64,000 bases of DNA from NCBI GenBank assembly GCA_029219465.1, contig JAQXTL010000005.1, positions 1 through 64,000 of the forward strand, read 5' to 3'. Below are positions 1 through 9,619 of this stretch, one piece after another. How positions within the stretch are numbered: position 1 is the stretch's first letter; each line of letters begins with the position of its first letter. This DNA comes from Methanobacteriaceae archaeon. Lineage in GTDB: Archaea; Methanobacteriota; Methanobacteria; Methanobacteriales; Methanobacteriaceae. Position numbers and translations under genes: made by a program. The notes beneath the pieces are model-generated. The model was not told where the DNA came from. It worked only from the letters and a program-made list of their open reading frames with translations, and did not search any database.

Positions 1-134
1 CTTATTTAAGTAATTTACTATTTTTTAGCCATTAAAATTTAAATTAAAGAAAAATTAGAACGAATTTTCATCGAAGTGAAACTTCAACTGTAAAAAATTT
101 AAAATCAAATAAGCCTATAAAATTTTACAGACTC

Positions 135-159
135 AAAAAAAGGAGAATTAGAATTCTCC
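135..159 (-). terminator. hairpin terminator of lysA-dapF
   Basis: Positions 142-159 form a hairpin with a seven to eight base-pair stem (GGAGAAT/ATTCTCC). Read on the minus strand it is followed directly by seven T residues (135-141). It contains the dapF stop codon and ends the lysA-dapF transcript. The stem and T-run are seen directly; termination is inferred. Confidence 0.5.
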
Positions 160-1005
160 GTCGTAAACTAATTGTGCCGGACCTTCCATGAAAGCTCCAA
201 GTTCATCATCTTTTTCATAGACATTGAACTTCAAGTCTCCACCAGGCAAATGAAGTAATACATCACTATCAAATAAACCTAATTTAAATCCGGAAATAGC
301 TGTAGAAGTTGCTCCAGTACCACATGCAAGTGTTACACCAGCACCTCTCTCCCAAGTAATCATTTTACCTTCGTTTTTAGAAATAACTTCAACAAAGTGA
401 ACATTAATTTTTTCAGGGAATACTTCATGAGCTTCAATAGCTGGACCATACTTGTTGATATCGATTTCATCCACATTATCAACAAAGATAATTGCATGAG
501 GATTTCCAACACTAATAGCAGTTGCATTGAAAGTTGTATCTAAAACTTCCAATTCACCGTCCAAGAACTCTTCAGCATCACTAATCATTGGGATTTCAGG
601 AGTTTTGAATGTTGATAATCCCATGTCCACTCTGAATAATACTGGTTCATCATCATCCAAGGTAATTTCAATTGTTTTAATTCCTGCTCTTGTCTCAACA
701 GTCATTTTTTCCTGTTTTAAAATACCTTTTCTGTAGACAAAATCACCAAAGCATCTAATACCGTTTCCACACATTTCAGCTTCGCTTCCATCAGGATTAA
801 ACATCCTATAACCGATATCTGCAACGTCAGACGGTTCTACGAATAAAACACCATCTCCACCTACACCGAAGTTTCTGTGGCATAATATTCTACATGCTTC
901 AGGTTTATCTTCTTCAGAGATTACTTTTTCTTTTGATTCATCAATAATTGGAAAATCATTACCGATTCCATGCATTTTTGAAAATTTTAATCCTTTTAAA
1001 TCCAT
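148..1005 (-). CDS. dapF: diaminopimelate epimerase DapF
   Basis: Converts LL-diaminopimelate to meso-diaminopimelate, the step before LysA in lysine synthesis, in the cytoplasm and without a cofactor. The 285 residues match the usual family length. Both catalytic cysteines of the two-base mechanism are present: Cys79 in MCGNG and Cys228 in ACGTGA. The start gives an N-terminus leading into FSKMHGIGNDF, the conserved beginning of the family. It lies 12 bases downstream of lysA on the same strand, so the two form an operon. Methanobacteriales have lysine rather than DAP in pseudomurein, so the pair feeds both protein and wall. Identification is secure. Confidence 0.96.
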   Translation of the reverse strand: MDLKGLKFSKMHGIGNDFPIIDESKEKVISEEDKPEACRILCHRNFGVGGDGVLFVEPSDVADIGYRMFNPDGSEAEMCGNGIRCFGDFVYRKGILKQEKMTVETRAGIKTIEITLDDDEPVLFRVDMGLSTFKTPEIPMISDAEEFLDGELEVLDTTFNATAISVGNPHAIIFVDNVDEIDINKYGPAIEAHEVFPEKINVHFVEVISKNEGKMITWERGAGVTLACGTGATSTAISGFKLGLFDSDVLLHLPGGDLKFNVYEKDDELGAFMEGPAQLVYDGEF

Positions 1006-1017
1006 AATATTACCAGC

Positions 1018-2301
1018 TTATTCTAAGTGTGGTGGAATGCTTTGTTTTGCATATAAGTCTTCGAAGGTTTCTCTTTCACGTACAACTGAGCATTCACCAT
1101 CAGTTACTAAGATTTCTGATGCAAGAGGTCTTGAGTTGTAGTTTGAAGACATGGTAAATCCATATGCTCCAGCGTTTAAGATACCTAATACATCTCCTTC
1201 TTCTACATCAGGCATTGGTCTGTCACGTGCGAATAAATCTCCTGATTCACAAACGTTACCTGCAATATCAACAGTTTGAGTATCTTCAGCATCCATTTTG
1301 CTTGCATTTACAATGTGGTGGTATGATTCATACATTGCAGGTCTTAAGAGAGTGTGGAAACCTGCATCTACACCGATGAATTTTCTGTAACTTTGTTTTA
1401 AACTGTTTACAGTTACTAAAAGTACACTAGCATCTCCAACTAAGTATCTTCCGGGTTCGAGATACATTGTAGGATTATTCATATCATATTCTTCTAATTT
1501 TTCTTTGAATAAACCGATGTTTACTTCTGCAAACTTGTCTAAGTCTACAATATTTTCTTCAGGAGTATATGGAATACCTACACCTCCACCAAAATCAACG
1601 AATTCAAAGTCAATTCCAGCATCTTGGTGAACTTTACCTGCAATATCCATTGTAGATTCAATAGCTAATTTGAATGGTTCTGGGTCTAAAATACCAGATC
1701 CGATGTGAGAGTGCATACCAACAGGTTCAAATCCTAATTCTTTTGCTTTTTGGTATACCTCTACAGCTTCAGATTCCATAATACCGAATTTACTCATTAC
1801 TCCACCAGTAATACAGTGGTCGTGGTGACCTGCACCTACCATTGGGTTTACTCTAAATGAGATTTTTACTCCTTCAGGATTAATCATTTTAGATAATCTG
1901 TTAAGAGCAGAAACTGAATCAATGTTTAAGACAACACCTTCATCATGAACATATTTTAATTCATCATTGGTGATGTTGTTACCAGTAAATAAGATTCTGT
2001 CACCGGAAAATCCGACTTTTTTGGATATGTGAACTTCTCCAGGGGAAACTGCATCAATACAGCAACCTTCACTTTCTAAAATTTTCATTACAGCGAGGTT
2101 GGTATTTGCTTTACATGCGTAAAATACTTTAAAATCAGAGTAATATTTAGAAAAAGCAGAATAAAATCTGTTATAATTGTCTCTTATCCTATTTTCATCA
2201 ATGACATAGGTGGGAGTTCCGAATTCTTCTGCAATATCGACTGCATCTGCGCCACCAATATCAAGGTGGTTTTTTTCGTTAACTTTAATATTTAAATCCA
2301 T
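1018..2301 (-). CDS. lysA: diaminopimelate decarboxylase LysA
   Basis: Pyridoxal-phosphate enzyme that decarboxylates meso-diaminopimelate to L-lysine. It has the fold-type III alanine-racemase barrel followed by a beta domain. The PLP lysine is Lys64 in [14 protein letters not shown] (197-202), the glycine-rich phosphate-binding loop FGGGVG (237-242), EPGR (282-285) and the catalytic CESGD (351-355) are all present. Length 427 is usual. An AGGAG ribosome binding site precedes the ATG. First gene of the lysA-dapF operon, divergent from the Nudix gene to the right. Confidence 0.97.
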   Translation of the reverse strand: MDLNIKVNEKNHLDIGGADAVDIAEEFGTPTYVIDENRIRDNYNRFYSAFSKYYSDFKVFYACKANTNLAVMKILESEGCCIDAVSPGEVHISKKVGFSGDRILFTGNNITNDELKYVHDEGVVLNIDSVSALNRLSKMINPEGVKISFRVNPMVGAGHHDHCITGGVMSKFGIMESEAVEVYQKAKELGFEPVGMHSHIGSGILDPEPFKLAIESTMDIAGKVHQDAGIDFEFVDFGGGVGIPYTPEENIVDLDKFAEVNIGLFKEKLEEYDMNNPTMYLEPGRYLVGDASVLLVTVNSLKQSYRKFIGVDAGFHTLLRPAMYESYHHIVNASKMDAEDTQTVDIAGNVCESGDLFARDRPMPDVEEGDVLGILNAGAYGFTMSSNYNSRPLASEILVTDGECSVVRERETFEDLYAKQSIPPHLE

Positions 2302-2444
2302 AATAAAAACTCCTAAAAAAGTTGCATTATGTTTTTAAGTTATTTCTTTTAATATATTTAAATTTTTCTAAACAACAAATAGCTATTCAATACTTTAAAT
2401 TTCAAATTAAAAATATGATTAAAACACTTCATGAGGCAAAAAAT

Positions 2445-2849
2445 ATGGAGAAATTTTATGGTCTTACTGTTAGAGGAGTAATTAAAAACAAAAACGATGA
2501 GATTTTAATTGTTAAAAGACATCCAAAATCAAAAACAGATCCTGAGATGTGGGAACTTCCAGGCGGAAAAGTTGAAGATGGCGAATACTTTACTAAGGCA
2601 CTTGTTCGTGAGATTAAAGAAGAAACAAATCTTGATTGTAAAGTTGGAGACCTTTGCGAAGCGGTACAAAACGATTATTCAAATAAAAGAACCGTACAGT
2701 TAATGATGTATCTTGATGATGTTTCAGGTGATGTTAAAATAAGTGAAGAGCACACCGAGTTTATGTGGGCAAATCTTGATAAATTAAAAAGTTTGGAGCT
2801 ATCTGCATCCCTAAAAAAAGTATTAAAAAAAAGAAATTGGGTTATCTGA
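2445..2849 (+). CDS. Nudix hydrolase (MutT-like)
   Basis: Hydrolyses a nucleoside diphosphate linked to another group; the substrate cannot be told from sequence. The Nudix box runs from Gly41 through Glu47, Arg55-Glu56 and Glu59-Glu60. The late glycine of the consensus is replaced by Asn62. The frame is open further upstream to 2322, but that part is AT-rich and unlike the family. The ATG at 2445 has a GAGG site eight bases ahead and begins the conserved N-terminal strand, giving 134 residues. Convergent with argD. A MutT-type cleansing role or nucleotide-sugar hydrolysis are both possible. Confidence 0.82.
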   Translation: MEKFYGLTVRGVIKNKNDEILIVKRHPKSKTDPEMWELPGGKVEDGEYFTKALVREIKEETNLDCKVGDLCEAVQNDYSNKRTVQLMMYLDDVSGDVKISEEHTEFMWANLDKLKSLELSASLKKVLKKRNWVI

Positions 2850-2857
2850 TGATAACC
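2840..2857. terminator. stem-loop between Nudix gene and argD
   Basis: A perfect seven-pair stem (GGTTATC/GATAACC) with a TGAT loop contains the Nudix stop codon and abuts the argD stop codon. On the minus strand it is followed by a T-rich run (about 2825-2833), so it may serve argD as well as the Nudix gene. Inferred terminator. Confidence 0.4.
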
Positions 2858-4018
2858 TTATAAAATTTCATCTAAAGCTTTAACAAATTCATCAATGTCA
2901 GCTTTAGTAATTGTTAATGGTGGAACAAATCTTAAAACATTTCCAGCAGTACAGTTAATTAAGAATCCTGCTTCTCTGAGTTTGTCAACATATTCTGCAC
3001 CAGGTTTGGTTAATTGTAAACCAACAATTAATCCTTTACCACGAACGTCTTCAATGACATCCTTATCTAATTTTTTCAATTCATCAATGAAGTATTCACC
3101 AACTTCATTAACGTTATCTAAGAATCCTTCACTGGTTAACTCATCGAAGACTACATTAGCTGCTGCACATACAAGAGGTCCTCCACCAAAGGTAGTTCCA
3201 TGGTCTCCAGGTACAAATGCACTAGCTACTTCTTCGGTTGCTAAGATTCCTCCCATTGGGACTCCTCCACCGATTCCTTTAGCCATAGTCATGATATCTG
3301 GTTTAACACCGAATAATTCGTGTGCAAATAATGTTCCACATCTTCCAAATCCAGTTTGTACTTCATCTACAATAAATACAATACCGTTTTCTTTACAGAT
3401 TGCTTCAATTTCTTTTAAGTAATTTGCATCAGGAACATTTACTCCACCTTCACCTTGGATAGGTTCAACAATAATAGCTGCGGTGTTTTCATTAATAGCT
3501 TCTTTAATAGCATCAATATCATTATATAGAACATTTACAAATCCGTTTGGTAATAATGATTTGAATGGTTCGTGATATTCTTCATGACCTGTTGCTGCAA
3601 GGGTCATTATTGTTCTTCCATGGAATGAATCAACAGTAGATATTACTTCACTTTTTCCAGTGTATTTAACAGCTAACTTAATAGCTCCTTCATTAGCTTC
3701 AGCACCACTGTTTGCATAAAAGATTCTGTCAAAGTTAGTTGCATCAACTAATTTTTTAGCATATACCAAAGCTGGTTCATTATAGTAAATACTTGAAATG
3801 TGAATGAGTTTTGCAGCTTGATCCTGTATAGCTTTTACAAGTTTAGGATGATTGTGACCTAAAGCACTTACAGCGATACCTGCAAACATATCTAAATATT
3901 CATTTCCATCAATATCAGTTACTCTAACACCTTCACCATGGTCAAGTACGACCGGTTGTCTGGTAAAAGTGTTTATGAAATAGTCATCTTCTATTTTAAT
4001 TAAGTCTTTAGTATTCAT
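2858..4018 (-). CDS. argD: acetylornithine aminotransferase ArgD
   Basis: PLP aminotransferase of class III that makes N-acetylornithine from N-acetylglutamate semialdehyde in arginine synthesis. In many prokaryotes it also acts in lysine synthesis, but methanogens of this order are thought to use a different (LL-DAP) aminotransferase. The 386-residue length is typical. IVDEVQTGFGR (216-226) and the Schiff-base lysine Lys247 in MAKGIGGG are present, as is SGAEANE (104-110). No other arginine gene is adjacent. It is convergent with the Nudix gene and divergent from the cyclophilin gene. Confidence 0.93.
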   Translation of the reverse strand: MNTKDLIKIEDDYFINTFTRQPVVLDHGEGVRVTDIDGNEYLDMFAGIAVSALGHNHPKLVKAIQDQAAKLIHISSIYYNEPALVYAKKLVDATNFDRIFYANSGAEANEGAIKLAVKYTGKSEVISTVDSFHGRTIMTLAATGHEEYHEPFKSLLPNGFVNVLYNDIDAIKEAINENTAAIIVEPIQGEGGVNVPDANYLKEIEAICKENGIVFIVDEVQTGFGRCGTLFAHELFGVKPDIMTMAKGIGGGVPMGGILATEEVASAFVPGDHGTTFGGGPLVCAAANVVFDELTSEGFLDNVNEVGEYFIDELKKLDKDVIEDVRGKGLIVGLQLTKPGAEYVDKLREAGFLINCTAGNVLRFVPPLTITKADIDEFVKALDEIL

Positions 4019-4089
4019 TTTATCATTCCATAAACTATTTAATCATTAATATTTATAATATTAATATTATTTAAAAATTAGGTGATAAA

Positions 4090-4521
4090 ATGAAAGTCGC
4101 AATAATTGAAACCGATAAAGGGAACATTGAACTTGAATTATTCCCAAATGAAGCACCTGGAACTGTAGAAAACTTTGAAAAATTAATTAAAGAAGGATTT
4201 TATGATGGATTAACTTTCCACAGAGTAATTCCTGATTTTGTAATTCAAGGTGGATGTCCAAGAGGAAACGGTACTGGTGGTCCTGGTTACACAATTAAAT
4301 GTGAAACTGAAGGAAACCCACACAGACACGGAACCGGTGCATTATCTATGGCACACGCAGGAAAAGACACTGGTGGAAGCCAATTCTTCATTACTCACTC
4401 TCCACAACCTCACTTAGACGGAGTACACACTGTATTCGGTCAAGTTATTAAAGGTCAAGATGTCGTTAACGCTATTCGCCAAGGCGACAAAATGAACAAA
4501 GTAACTGTAGAAGAAAGATAA
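4090..4521 (+). CDS. cyclophilin-type peptidyl-prolyl isomerase
   Basis: Catalyses cis-trans isomerisation of prolyl bonds in protein folding. It is a single cyclophilin domain of 143 residues without a signal peptide, so cytoplasmic. [13 protein letters not shown] (43-55) carries the catalytic arginine (Arg45), and GGSQFFI (95-101) follows; these are the core active-site segments. The shortness is typical of minimal prokaryotic cyclophilins. AGGTGAT precedes the ATG. It stands alone between divergent argD and the convergent MFS gene, with its own terminator. Confidence 0.95.
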   Translation: MKVAIIETDKGNIELELFPNEAPGTVENFEKLIKEGFYDGLTFHRVIPDFVIQGGCPRGNGTGGPGYTIKCETEGNPHRHGTGALSMAHAGKDTGGSQFFITHSPQPHLDGVHTVFGQVIKGQDVVNAIRQGDKMNKVTVEER

Positions 4522-4550
4522 ATTCTTATCTTTCAACTTTTTTTTAATTT
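4513..4550 (+). terminator. hairpin terminator of the cyclophilin gene
   Basis: A perfect nine-pair stem (GAAAGATAA/TTATCTTTC) with an ATTC loop is followed by a run of T (4538-4545). The stop codon lies in the left arm. No T-run follows on the opposite strand, so it serves only the plus-strand gene. Confidence 0.6.
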
Positions 4551-5905
4551 TTAGATTTAATACCAACCAGTGAAGCAAAAATAGATGCTACACACAACAC
4601 CATACAAATTAAACAAGTTATCTGAGAGCTTGTAATTAAAAGAGGGAAATATTTCTCTACAATTGGTACATTACCCATCACAAATGCAAATACCAAAGTT
4701 AACATTCCCATACTCATTGTTTGACCGATAACACGCATTGTAGCAACAGATGCAGATGCAACAGGAGTGTCTTTAGGCGGAACAGAACCCATAATCGCAT
4801 TTGTATTTGGAGATGAAAATATTCCAAAACCTAAACCATGAGCTATCATTGCAACAATCAAGAACCATAGTGGTGTTGAATTGTTAAGCATTGCAAGCAT
4901 TCCAAGAGAAATTGCACCAAAAAGCATACCAACAGCAGCTAGTTTTTGTGGATTTATCTTATCAGAAAGTCTTCCTGAAATTGGAGCCATAATTACCTGA
5001 ATTACAGGAGCAACCAAAAGCACCAAACCTGCCATTTGAGAGTCAAATCCTCTAATGTATTGAAGATTGTAGTTTACAATTGTTGTTACTGCAAATGTTG
5101 CAAGATAAGCTGTTAGCGCTGCAAAGTTAGCAGATGCAAATTTTGGATTTTTAAAGAATTTCACGTCAAATACAGGATATTTCTGTCTAAGTTCAATAGC
5201 AATAAATACTGCTAGTACAACTAAACCGACAACTGTTAATATGATACCAATACTTTCATCCAAACGGGTAAATCCATAGATGAAGAGTAAAATTCCTAAT
5301 GAATATACAATTGAACCTTTCCAATCTATTGGGACATCTGCCATTGTAGCCCATTCTTCTTTGACTTCAACTATAAGTAAAATTAAAATCAAGACTAAAA
5401 AAGGAACTGATGTTAAAAATATAGATCTCCATCCGAACTGGAAGTTTAAAAATCCACCAACAACAGGAGAAGTTGATGTTGCAAGATAAACTCCAGTTAC
5501 ATTGATTCCAATAGCTTTACCACGTTCTTGAGGATCAAATGCAGATACAACCATAGCCATGGAAGCAACATTTAAAAATGATACACCAATACCTTGGACT
5601 AAACGACATAATAAAAACATTTCAGAGTTTATTGAAAAAATAGCTACAATAGAACTTATTATATAAACTGCTGTTCCGAATACCATTGACTTTTTAAGAC
5701 CAAATTTAGCCGATAGCTGACCTGCAGGAATTGTAAAAATAGCTACTGCTAAAAAGAATAGCATAGTAACCCAGTTTTGAACAATATTACTCATGCCAAA
5801 TTCAGATGCTAAACTTGGAACTGCCACCATTACCGCAGAAGATAAAAATACTGCAAAAAATGATGTTAAGGTTGCTACAATTAAAACGATGTTTTTGAGT
5901 TTCAT
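4544..5905 (-). CDS. MFS exporter, 14-helix DHA2 type
   Basis: Major facilitator superfamily proton-coupled exporter. About 14 hydrophobic segments can be counted across 453 residues, which fits the DHA2 drug:H+ antiporter family better than 12-helix MFS. The N-terminal half has the loop 2-3 motif region GQLSAKFGLKKS and the motif-C-like stretch in helix 5 (GVYLATSTSPVVGG). The substrate cannot be inferred. The ATG has no clear ribosome binding site. It lies 23 bases downstream of ogg and is probably the last gene of the minus-strand run from ffh. Confidence 0.85.
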   Translation of the reverse strand: MKLKNIVLIVATLTSFFAVFLSSAVMVAVPSLASEFGMSNIVQNWVTMLFFLAVAIFTIPAGQLSAKFGLKKSMVFGTAVYIISSIVAIFSINSEMFLLCRLVQGIGVSFLNVASMAMVVSAFDPQERGKAIGINVTGVYLATSTSPVVGGFLNFQFGWRSIFLTSVPFLVLILILLIVEVKEEWATMADVPIDWKGSIVYSLGILLFIYGFTRLDESIGIILTVVGLVVLAVFIAIELRQKYPVFDVKFFKNPKFASANFAALTAYLATFAVTTIVNYNLQYIRGFDSQMAGLVLLVAPVIQVIMAPISGRLSDKINPQKLAAVGMLFGAISLGMLAMLNNSTPLWFLIVAMIAHGLGFGIFSSPNTNAIMGSVPPKDTPVASASVATMRVIGQTMSMGMLTLVFAFVMGNVPIVEKYFPLLITSSQITCLICMVLCVASIFASLVGIKSKN

Positions 5906-5928
5906 TGCTTAATAATTTATAGCATAAC

Positions 5929-6840
5929 CTATTTTAATTTAGCCATTAAACCGGATTTTCTTGCATAATGAAACATATACAGTTGAACATAACCTGCATT
6001 ATCTCCAAATTCTTCCATTCCAAATTCCCTTACCTTGGTAACACTAATGTCCTTACCATCAAAGTATAAATGAGAAACAATTCTTTTTATCCATACATCA
6101 CTTGGAAAAGCCTGTCTAAAGTTAAATCCGTAAAGTAAAATACAGTCAGCTACTTTTGGACCAACTCCAGGAACTTTCAGTATTGTCTCAAAAGCTTCAT
6201 CATAGCTCATTTTTGGAATTTCCAAAAGGTCAATTTCATCTGTAAACATCTCAGCAGCTTTTCTCATATATGGTGCTCTATAGCCTACACCACATGATTT
6301 CAAATTATTATTGCATTTTGAGATGTCACCGGAAGTTAATTGGGCTTCTTCTTCATCATCTAAAAATATGTTTTGAAATGAAGAAACTTCAGGAAAAGTA
6401 TAAAACTCATTATAGCTATTTCCCCAATTATGTTTAATTTCTGAAATTGATTTTGTCCATCTTTTAATAGAGTTATTTGCTGAACAAATTGAGGATATAA
6501 TACACTCAAAGGGATTTGGAGCTAAAAATAGTCTTAATCCTGAGCAAAAATCAGACATCTGGCAAAGTTCTTCATGATTTGCCAAATATTTATAAAATTT
6601 ATCTAAGTTAAAATCTAAATCAAAAATATAGTTTAGAGAAGATATAACCTCATTTTGAGAAATATCTCCTTGGTAATTAAATTCTAAGAATTCTCCGGAT
6701 TGTTTAACATTAACTAAAACTGGTTTGTTATTGATTAAAATAGCCTGTTTATAGGAATCATCAATTTTTTCCCAAGGTGGTTGGGATGTCTGACCAGAAA
6801 TCTGTGTTAATTCCAAATCAATCGGAGATTTAATAATCAT
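5929..6840 (-). CDS. ogg: 8-oxoguanine DNA glycosylase, OGG1-like
   Basis: Base-excision repair enzyme that removes 8-oxoguanine and nicks the abasic site. It has an N-terminal TBP-like domain and a helix-hairpin-helix-GPD domain. The hairpin motif [13 protein letters not shown] (221-233) carries the Schiff-base lysine Lys229, and Asp248 follows 19 residues later, the same spacing as Lys249/Asp268 in human OGG1. The 303-residue length fits OGG1. Its ATG overlaps the hisF stop as ATGA, so it is translationally coupled to hisF although the functions are unrelated. Confidence 0.88.
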   Translation of the reverse strand: MIIKSPIDLELTQISGQTSQPPWEKIDDSYKQAILINNKPVLVNVKQSGEFLEFNYQGDISQNEVISSLNYIFDLDFNLDKFYKYLANHEELCQMSDFCSGLRLFLAPNPFECIISSICSANNSIKRWTKSISEIKHNWGNSYNEFYTFPEVSSFQNIFLDDEEEAQLTSGDISKCNNNLKSCGVGYRAPYMRKAAEMFTDEIDLLEIPKMSYDEAFETILKVPGVGPKVADCILLYGFNFRQAFPSDVWIKRIVSHLYFDGKDISVTKVREFGMEEFGDNAGYVQLYMFHYARKSGLMAKLK

Positions 6841-7661
6841 AAACGAACAGCCACGTTATTTTCTTTTAAATATTCTTTTACTTCACCAATAGAATATTGA
6901 TTGAAGTGGAAAATACTTGCTGCAAGAGCTGCACTAACGTCAGTTTTTTCAAAGACATCTAAAATATCTTTTGGCTCTCCAACACCACCACTAGCAATAA
7001 CTGGAATATCAACAGCATCGTTAATAGCTTTGTTTAACTCAATATCATATCCGTTTTGAGTTCCATCTCCATCCATACTTGTTAGGAGAATTTCACCAGC
7101 ACCTAAGTCCTGACATTCCTGAGCCCATTGAATTGCATCAATACCAGTAAATTCACGACCACCATAAATACTTGAATCAAACCAGCAGAAACCTTTTTCA
7201 GTTTCAATAACGGTTTTATCAGGAGCATCATCAGGATGATCAACATATCTTCTTTTAGCATCGATTCCAATTACAACTGCCTGTGATCCTACAACTTTTG
7301 AAGATTCTGTTAATAGCTTAGGATTTTTGATTGCTGCAGTATTGGTTGAACACTTGTCTGCACCTGCTCTAAGCATTTTAGTATAATCTTCAACTTTTCT
7401 TATTCCTCCACCAACACATATTGGCATGAAAACGTTTTCTGTTAATCTGTCAATAACATCGGCCATTGTAGCACGTCTTTCATGAGAAGCAGTAATATCT
7501 AAAACTACAATTTCGTCTGCTCCTTCCTCATAGTATCTGGTTGCAAGGTCTACTGGATTTCCAGCATATTTGATTTCTTTAAATTCAACTCCTTTTACAA
7601 CCCTACCTTCAGGAACTTGTAAATCACAATCTAGACAAGGAATAATTCTTTTAGTTAACAT
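6837..7661 (-). CDS. hisF: imidazole glycerol phosphate synthase cyclase subunit HisF
   Basis: With HisH it converts PRFAR and glutamine-derived ammonia to imidazole glycerol phosphate and AICAR in histidine synthesis. It is a TIM barrel of 274 residues, slightly longer than most. The paired catalytic aspartates are Asp11 in PCLDCDL and Asp134 in IGIDAKRR. The phosphate-binding segments CVGGGIR (82-88) and ASGGVGEP are seen. No other his gene is nearby, so the subunit gene is separated from hisH. Overlaps ogg by four bases. Confidence 0.96.
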   Translation of the reverse strand: MLTKRIIPCLDCDLQVPEGRVVKGVEFKEIKYAGNPVDLATRYYEEGADEIVVLDITASHERRATMADVIDRLTENVFMPICVGGGIRKVEDYTKMLRAGADKCSTNTAAIKNPKLLTESSKVVGSQAVVIGIDAKRRYVDHPDDAPDKTVIETEKGFCWFDSSIYGGREFTGIDAIQWAQECQDLGAGEILLTSMDGDGTQNGYDIELNKAINDAVDIPVIASGGVGEPKDILDVFEKTDVSAALAASIFHFNQYSIGEVKEYLKENNVAVRL

Positions 7662-7710
7662 AGTATCAAAAATAAATAAAAAAAATAGTATTGTTTAAAA
7701 TAAACAATAA

Positions 7711-7869
7711 TTAAGCTGAGTACCTTAAAACAAAGCACAAAATAGCCATGATAACAGTAGCAACAATAACGTGCTCTGGAGAAAGTTTTGGTCCGAGACT
7801 TTCTTCATCAAAATATCTTACTAAACCTGCACCTGTTTGAGGCATAGAAATTTTATCTTTTTTCGCCAT
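7711..7869 (-). CDS. Sec61-beta (SecG-like) preprotein translocase subunit
   Basis: A 52-residue tail-anchored membrane protein, the beta subunit of the SecYE-beta translocon. The cytoplasmic part starts MAKKDKISMP and includes GAGLVRYFDEES, which is characteristic of archaeal Sec61-beta. One transmembrane helix follows (about residues 33-49). Length, motif and single C-terminal helix match the family. It sits between moaC and hisF on the same strand, and in the same run as ffh, another protein-targeting gene. Confidence 0.92.
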   Translation of the reverse strand: MAKKDKISMPQTGAGLVRYFDEESLGPKLSPEHVIVATVIMAILCFVLRYSA

Positions 7870-7939
7870 AATAATCCCACGTATATAATTAATTAATAAA
7901 AATAATGTTTATAGTTATTTTGTTCATAGTATATATAGT

Positions 7940-8407
7940 TTAAATTTTTTCTTTTTTGATTACTTTAATATCACTGATTCTGGTATCAGGGTATTGTCCG
8001 TCGTCATCTTTTTCAACAGCCTTAACCATGTCCCAAACAGTTAATAAAGCAACGCTTACACCAGTAATAGCTTCCATCTCAACACCAGTTTTACCTAATG
8101 TATTAACAGCGCATGTAGCTATTATTTCGTCTTCTTTTACTTCAAAATCAAGTTCAATACCAGTTAAAGCCAACGGATGGCAAAGAGGAATAATTGAAGA
8201 TGTGTTTTTAACAGCTTGAATTCCTGCAATTTGAGCAGTAGTTAAAACATTTCCTTTTTTGATTTCTTCATTTTGAATTAAATTAATGGTATTTTTATCT
8301 AAAAAGATGCTTCCACTTGCAATAGCTCTTCTTTTTTGATCTGGTTTTCCACCGACTTCAACCATGTGTACTCCATTTTCTGTTAAATGTGTAAATTCTT
8401 CAGCCAT
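7940..8407 (-). CDS. moaC: cyclic pyranopterin monophosphate synthase MoaC
   Basis: Converts the MoaA product to cyclic pyranopterin monophosphate in molybdopterin synthesis. The 155-residue length is typical. Family catalytic residues are visible: lysine at 50-51, Cys76-His77 in LCHPLAL, Glu110 and Glu112, Asp126 and Lys129 in WDMVK. Methanogens need the cofactor for formylmethanofuran dehydrogenase (Mo or W form). It lies six bases downstream of pus10. A second pathway gene, moeA, is at 22.1-23.3 kb. Confidence 0.95.
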   Translation of the reverse strand: MAEEFTHLTENGVHMVEVGGKPDQKRRAIASGSIFLDKNTINLIQNEEIKKGNVLTTAQIAGIQAVKNTSSIIPLCHPLALTGIELDFEVKEDEIIATCAVNTLGKTGVEMEAITGVSVALLTVWDMVKAVEKDDDGQYPDTRISDIKVIKKEKI

Positions 8408-8412
8408 ATTAT

Positions 8413-9618
8413 CTACTTCTCACTAACTTCTATTACATCCAATTGTTCACAAATAGCCTTTACACCTAAAATTTCACTTATATTAGGTTGGCTTCTTCCC
8501 TCATCACCAGAGATTAATTCTTTAATGTATAATCCACCTTCAGTTTTAATACGGATACTGAAATGTGTATCGTCAATTATTTCGTATGACAATTCTTTAA
8601 CATGTTTAACACGTACTTTGTCCGCACGTCTTCTTAATACTCTAAGTGGAGTTTGTTGATGAATTTCATCTAATTTTGGCAATTCGTCGAGTTTTGATAC
8701 ATCATATTTCTCATCACACTCAACAATTGCATTATAAACTTTATATGTATCAGGAGATGATTGTTTAATCTCCGCTTTTCTGTTTCTTTTACATAAGTGT
8801 AAATTATGATATGAAGTTTTTCCTTCATTCATTTCATTTACATCTGCTTCAACACTTTCCCAATCAAGTTTTCTTATTTTTGGTTCCTTGATTTCAAGTA
8901 CAAACGGTCTTCCAGAACCTAACATTAATACATCAATGTCTTCACGACCAGCACCATGGAATTTAGCTTCCTTACCCTTGGTTAATTTTAATACATGCTC
9001 GGAAATCAATTCTTCAACGGATTCAGGATACTGTTTACCTGTGAAGTTACATTCTTCACAGCCTCTTCCTTTACATTTTGTACATGGCCATTTGGTTTGT
9101 GGAATTCCTCTTTGAAGTTTGTTGTACTTTCCTTCAATATATAACGGATTGATTTGAATTCTGACTTTAGATTCCACCAAATCAATGTTAAATACAATAT
9201 CTTGGCTTTCAAACTCTGCTTCTTTATCATAGATTTCCCAGAGTCTTAAACCAATTAATCTGTTAACTTCTTTTTTAAGTGTTTCAACAGTCAAATTAAA
9301 TTTAGCAGATAACTCGTCATCACGTTCCTGGATATCTTTAGGAATCTTTGATCCAACGAGGAAAGTATCAAATTCAACTCCTAATTGGTTGATTTTATCA
9401 TCAATTTTTTTATACAAATCATCATTGAGTTTATCAAAGATATTATCACAGATTACGCAATCAACATCATCTAAATTAATGTCTAATTCTTCACAGACTT
9501 TATCTGCTCTTTCAATGTTATTTTTGCCTTCGATTGTTTTGGATAATTTACGTCCAAGGCAATTTTTACAGATTTTACCATCTGTTTGTTCTAAAATTTG
9601 TTTTGCTAATTCGTACAT
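8413..9618 (-). CDS. pus10: tRNA pseudouridine synthase Pus10
   Basis: Makes pseudouridine 54 and 55 in the T-loop of archaeal tRNA, replacing bacterial TruB. The N-terminus has a zinc-binding pair of CxxC motifs (Cys17/Cys20 and Cys54/Cys57). A THUMP-like region follows, with an extra cysteine cluster at 179-190. The catalytic motif GREDID (224-229) gives the active-site aspartate. The 401-residue length is normal. It is downstream of ffh with one base between them, and moaC follows. Confidence 0.93.
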   Translation of the reverse strand: MYELAKQILEQTDGKICKNCLGRKLSKTIEGKNNIERADKVCEELDINLDDVDCVICDNIFDKLNDDLYKKIDDKINQLGVEFDTFLVGSKIPKDIQERDDELSAKFNLTVETLKKEVNRLIGLRLWEIYDKEAEFESQDIVFNIDLVESKVRIQINPLYIEGKYNKLQRGIPQTKWPCTKCKGRGCEECNFTGKQYPESVEELISEHVLKLTKGKEAKFHGAGREDIDVLMLGSGRPFVLEIKEPKIRKLDWESVEADVNEMNEGKTSYHNLHLCKRNRKAEIKQSSPDTYKVYNAIVECDEKYDVSKLDELPKLDEIHQQTPLRVLRRRADKVRVKHVKELSYEIIDDTHFSIRIKTEGGLYIKELISGDEGRSQPNISEILGVKAICEQLDVIEVSEK

Positions 9619-9619
9619 A

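Noticed and set aside
2895-3422. Long open frame opposite argD
   Set aside because: It is a complement shadow of argD with no ribosome binding site and no family-like features. Similar shadows opposite ffh (9864-10298) and purL (24275-24850) were left out for the same reason.
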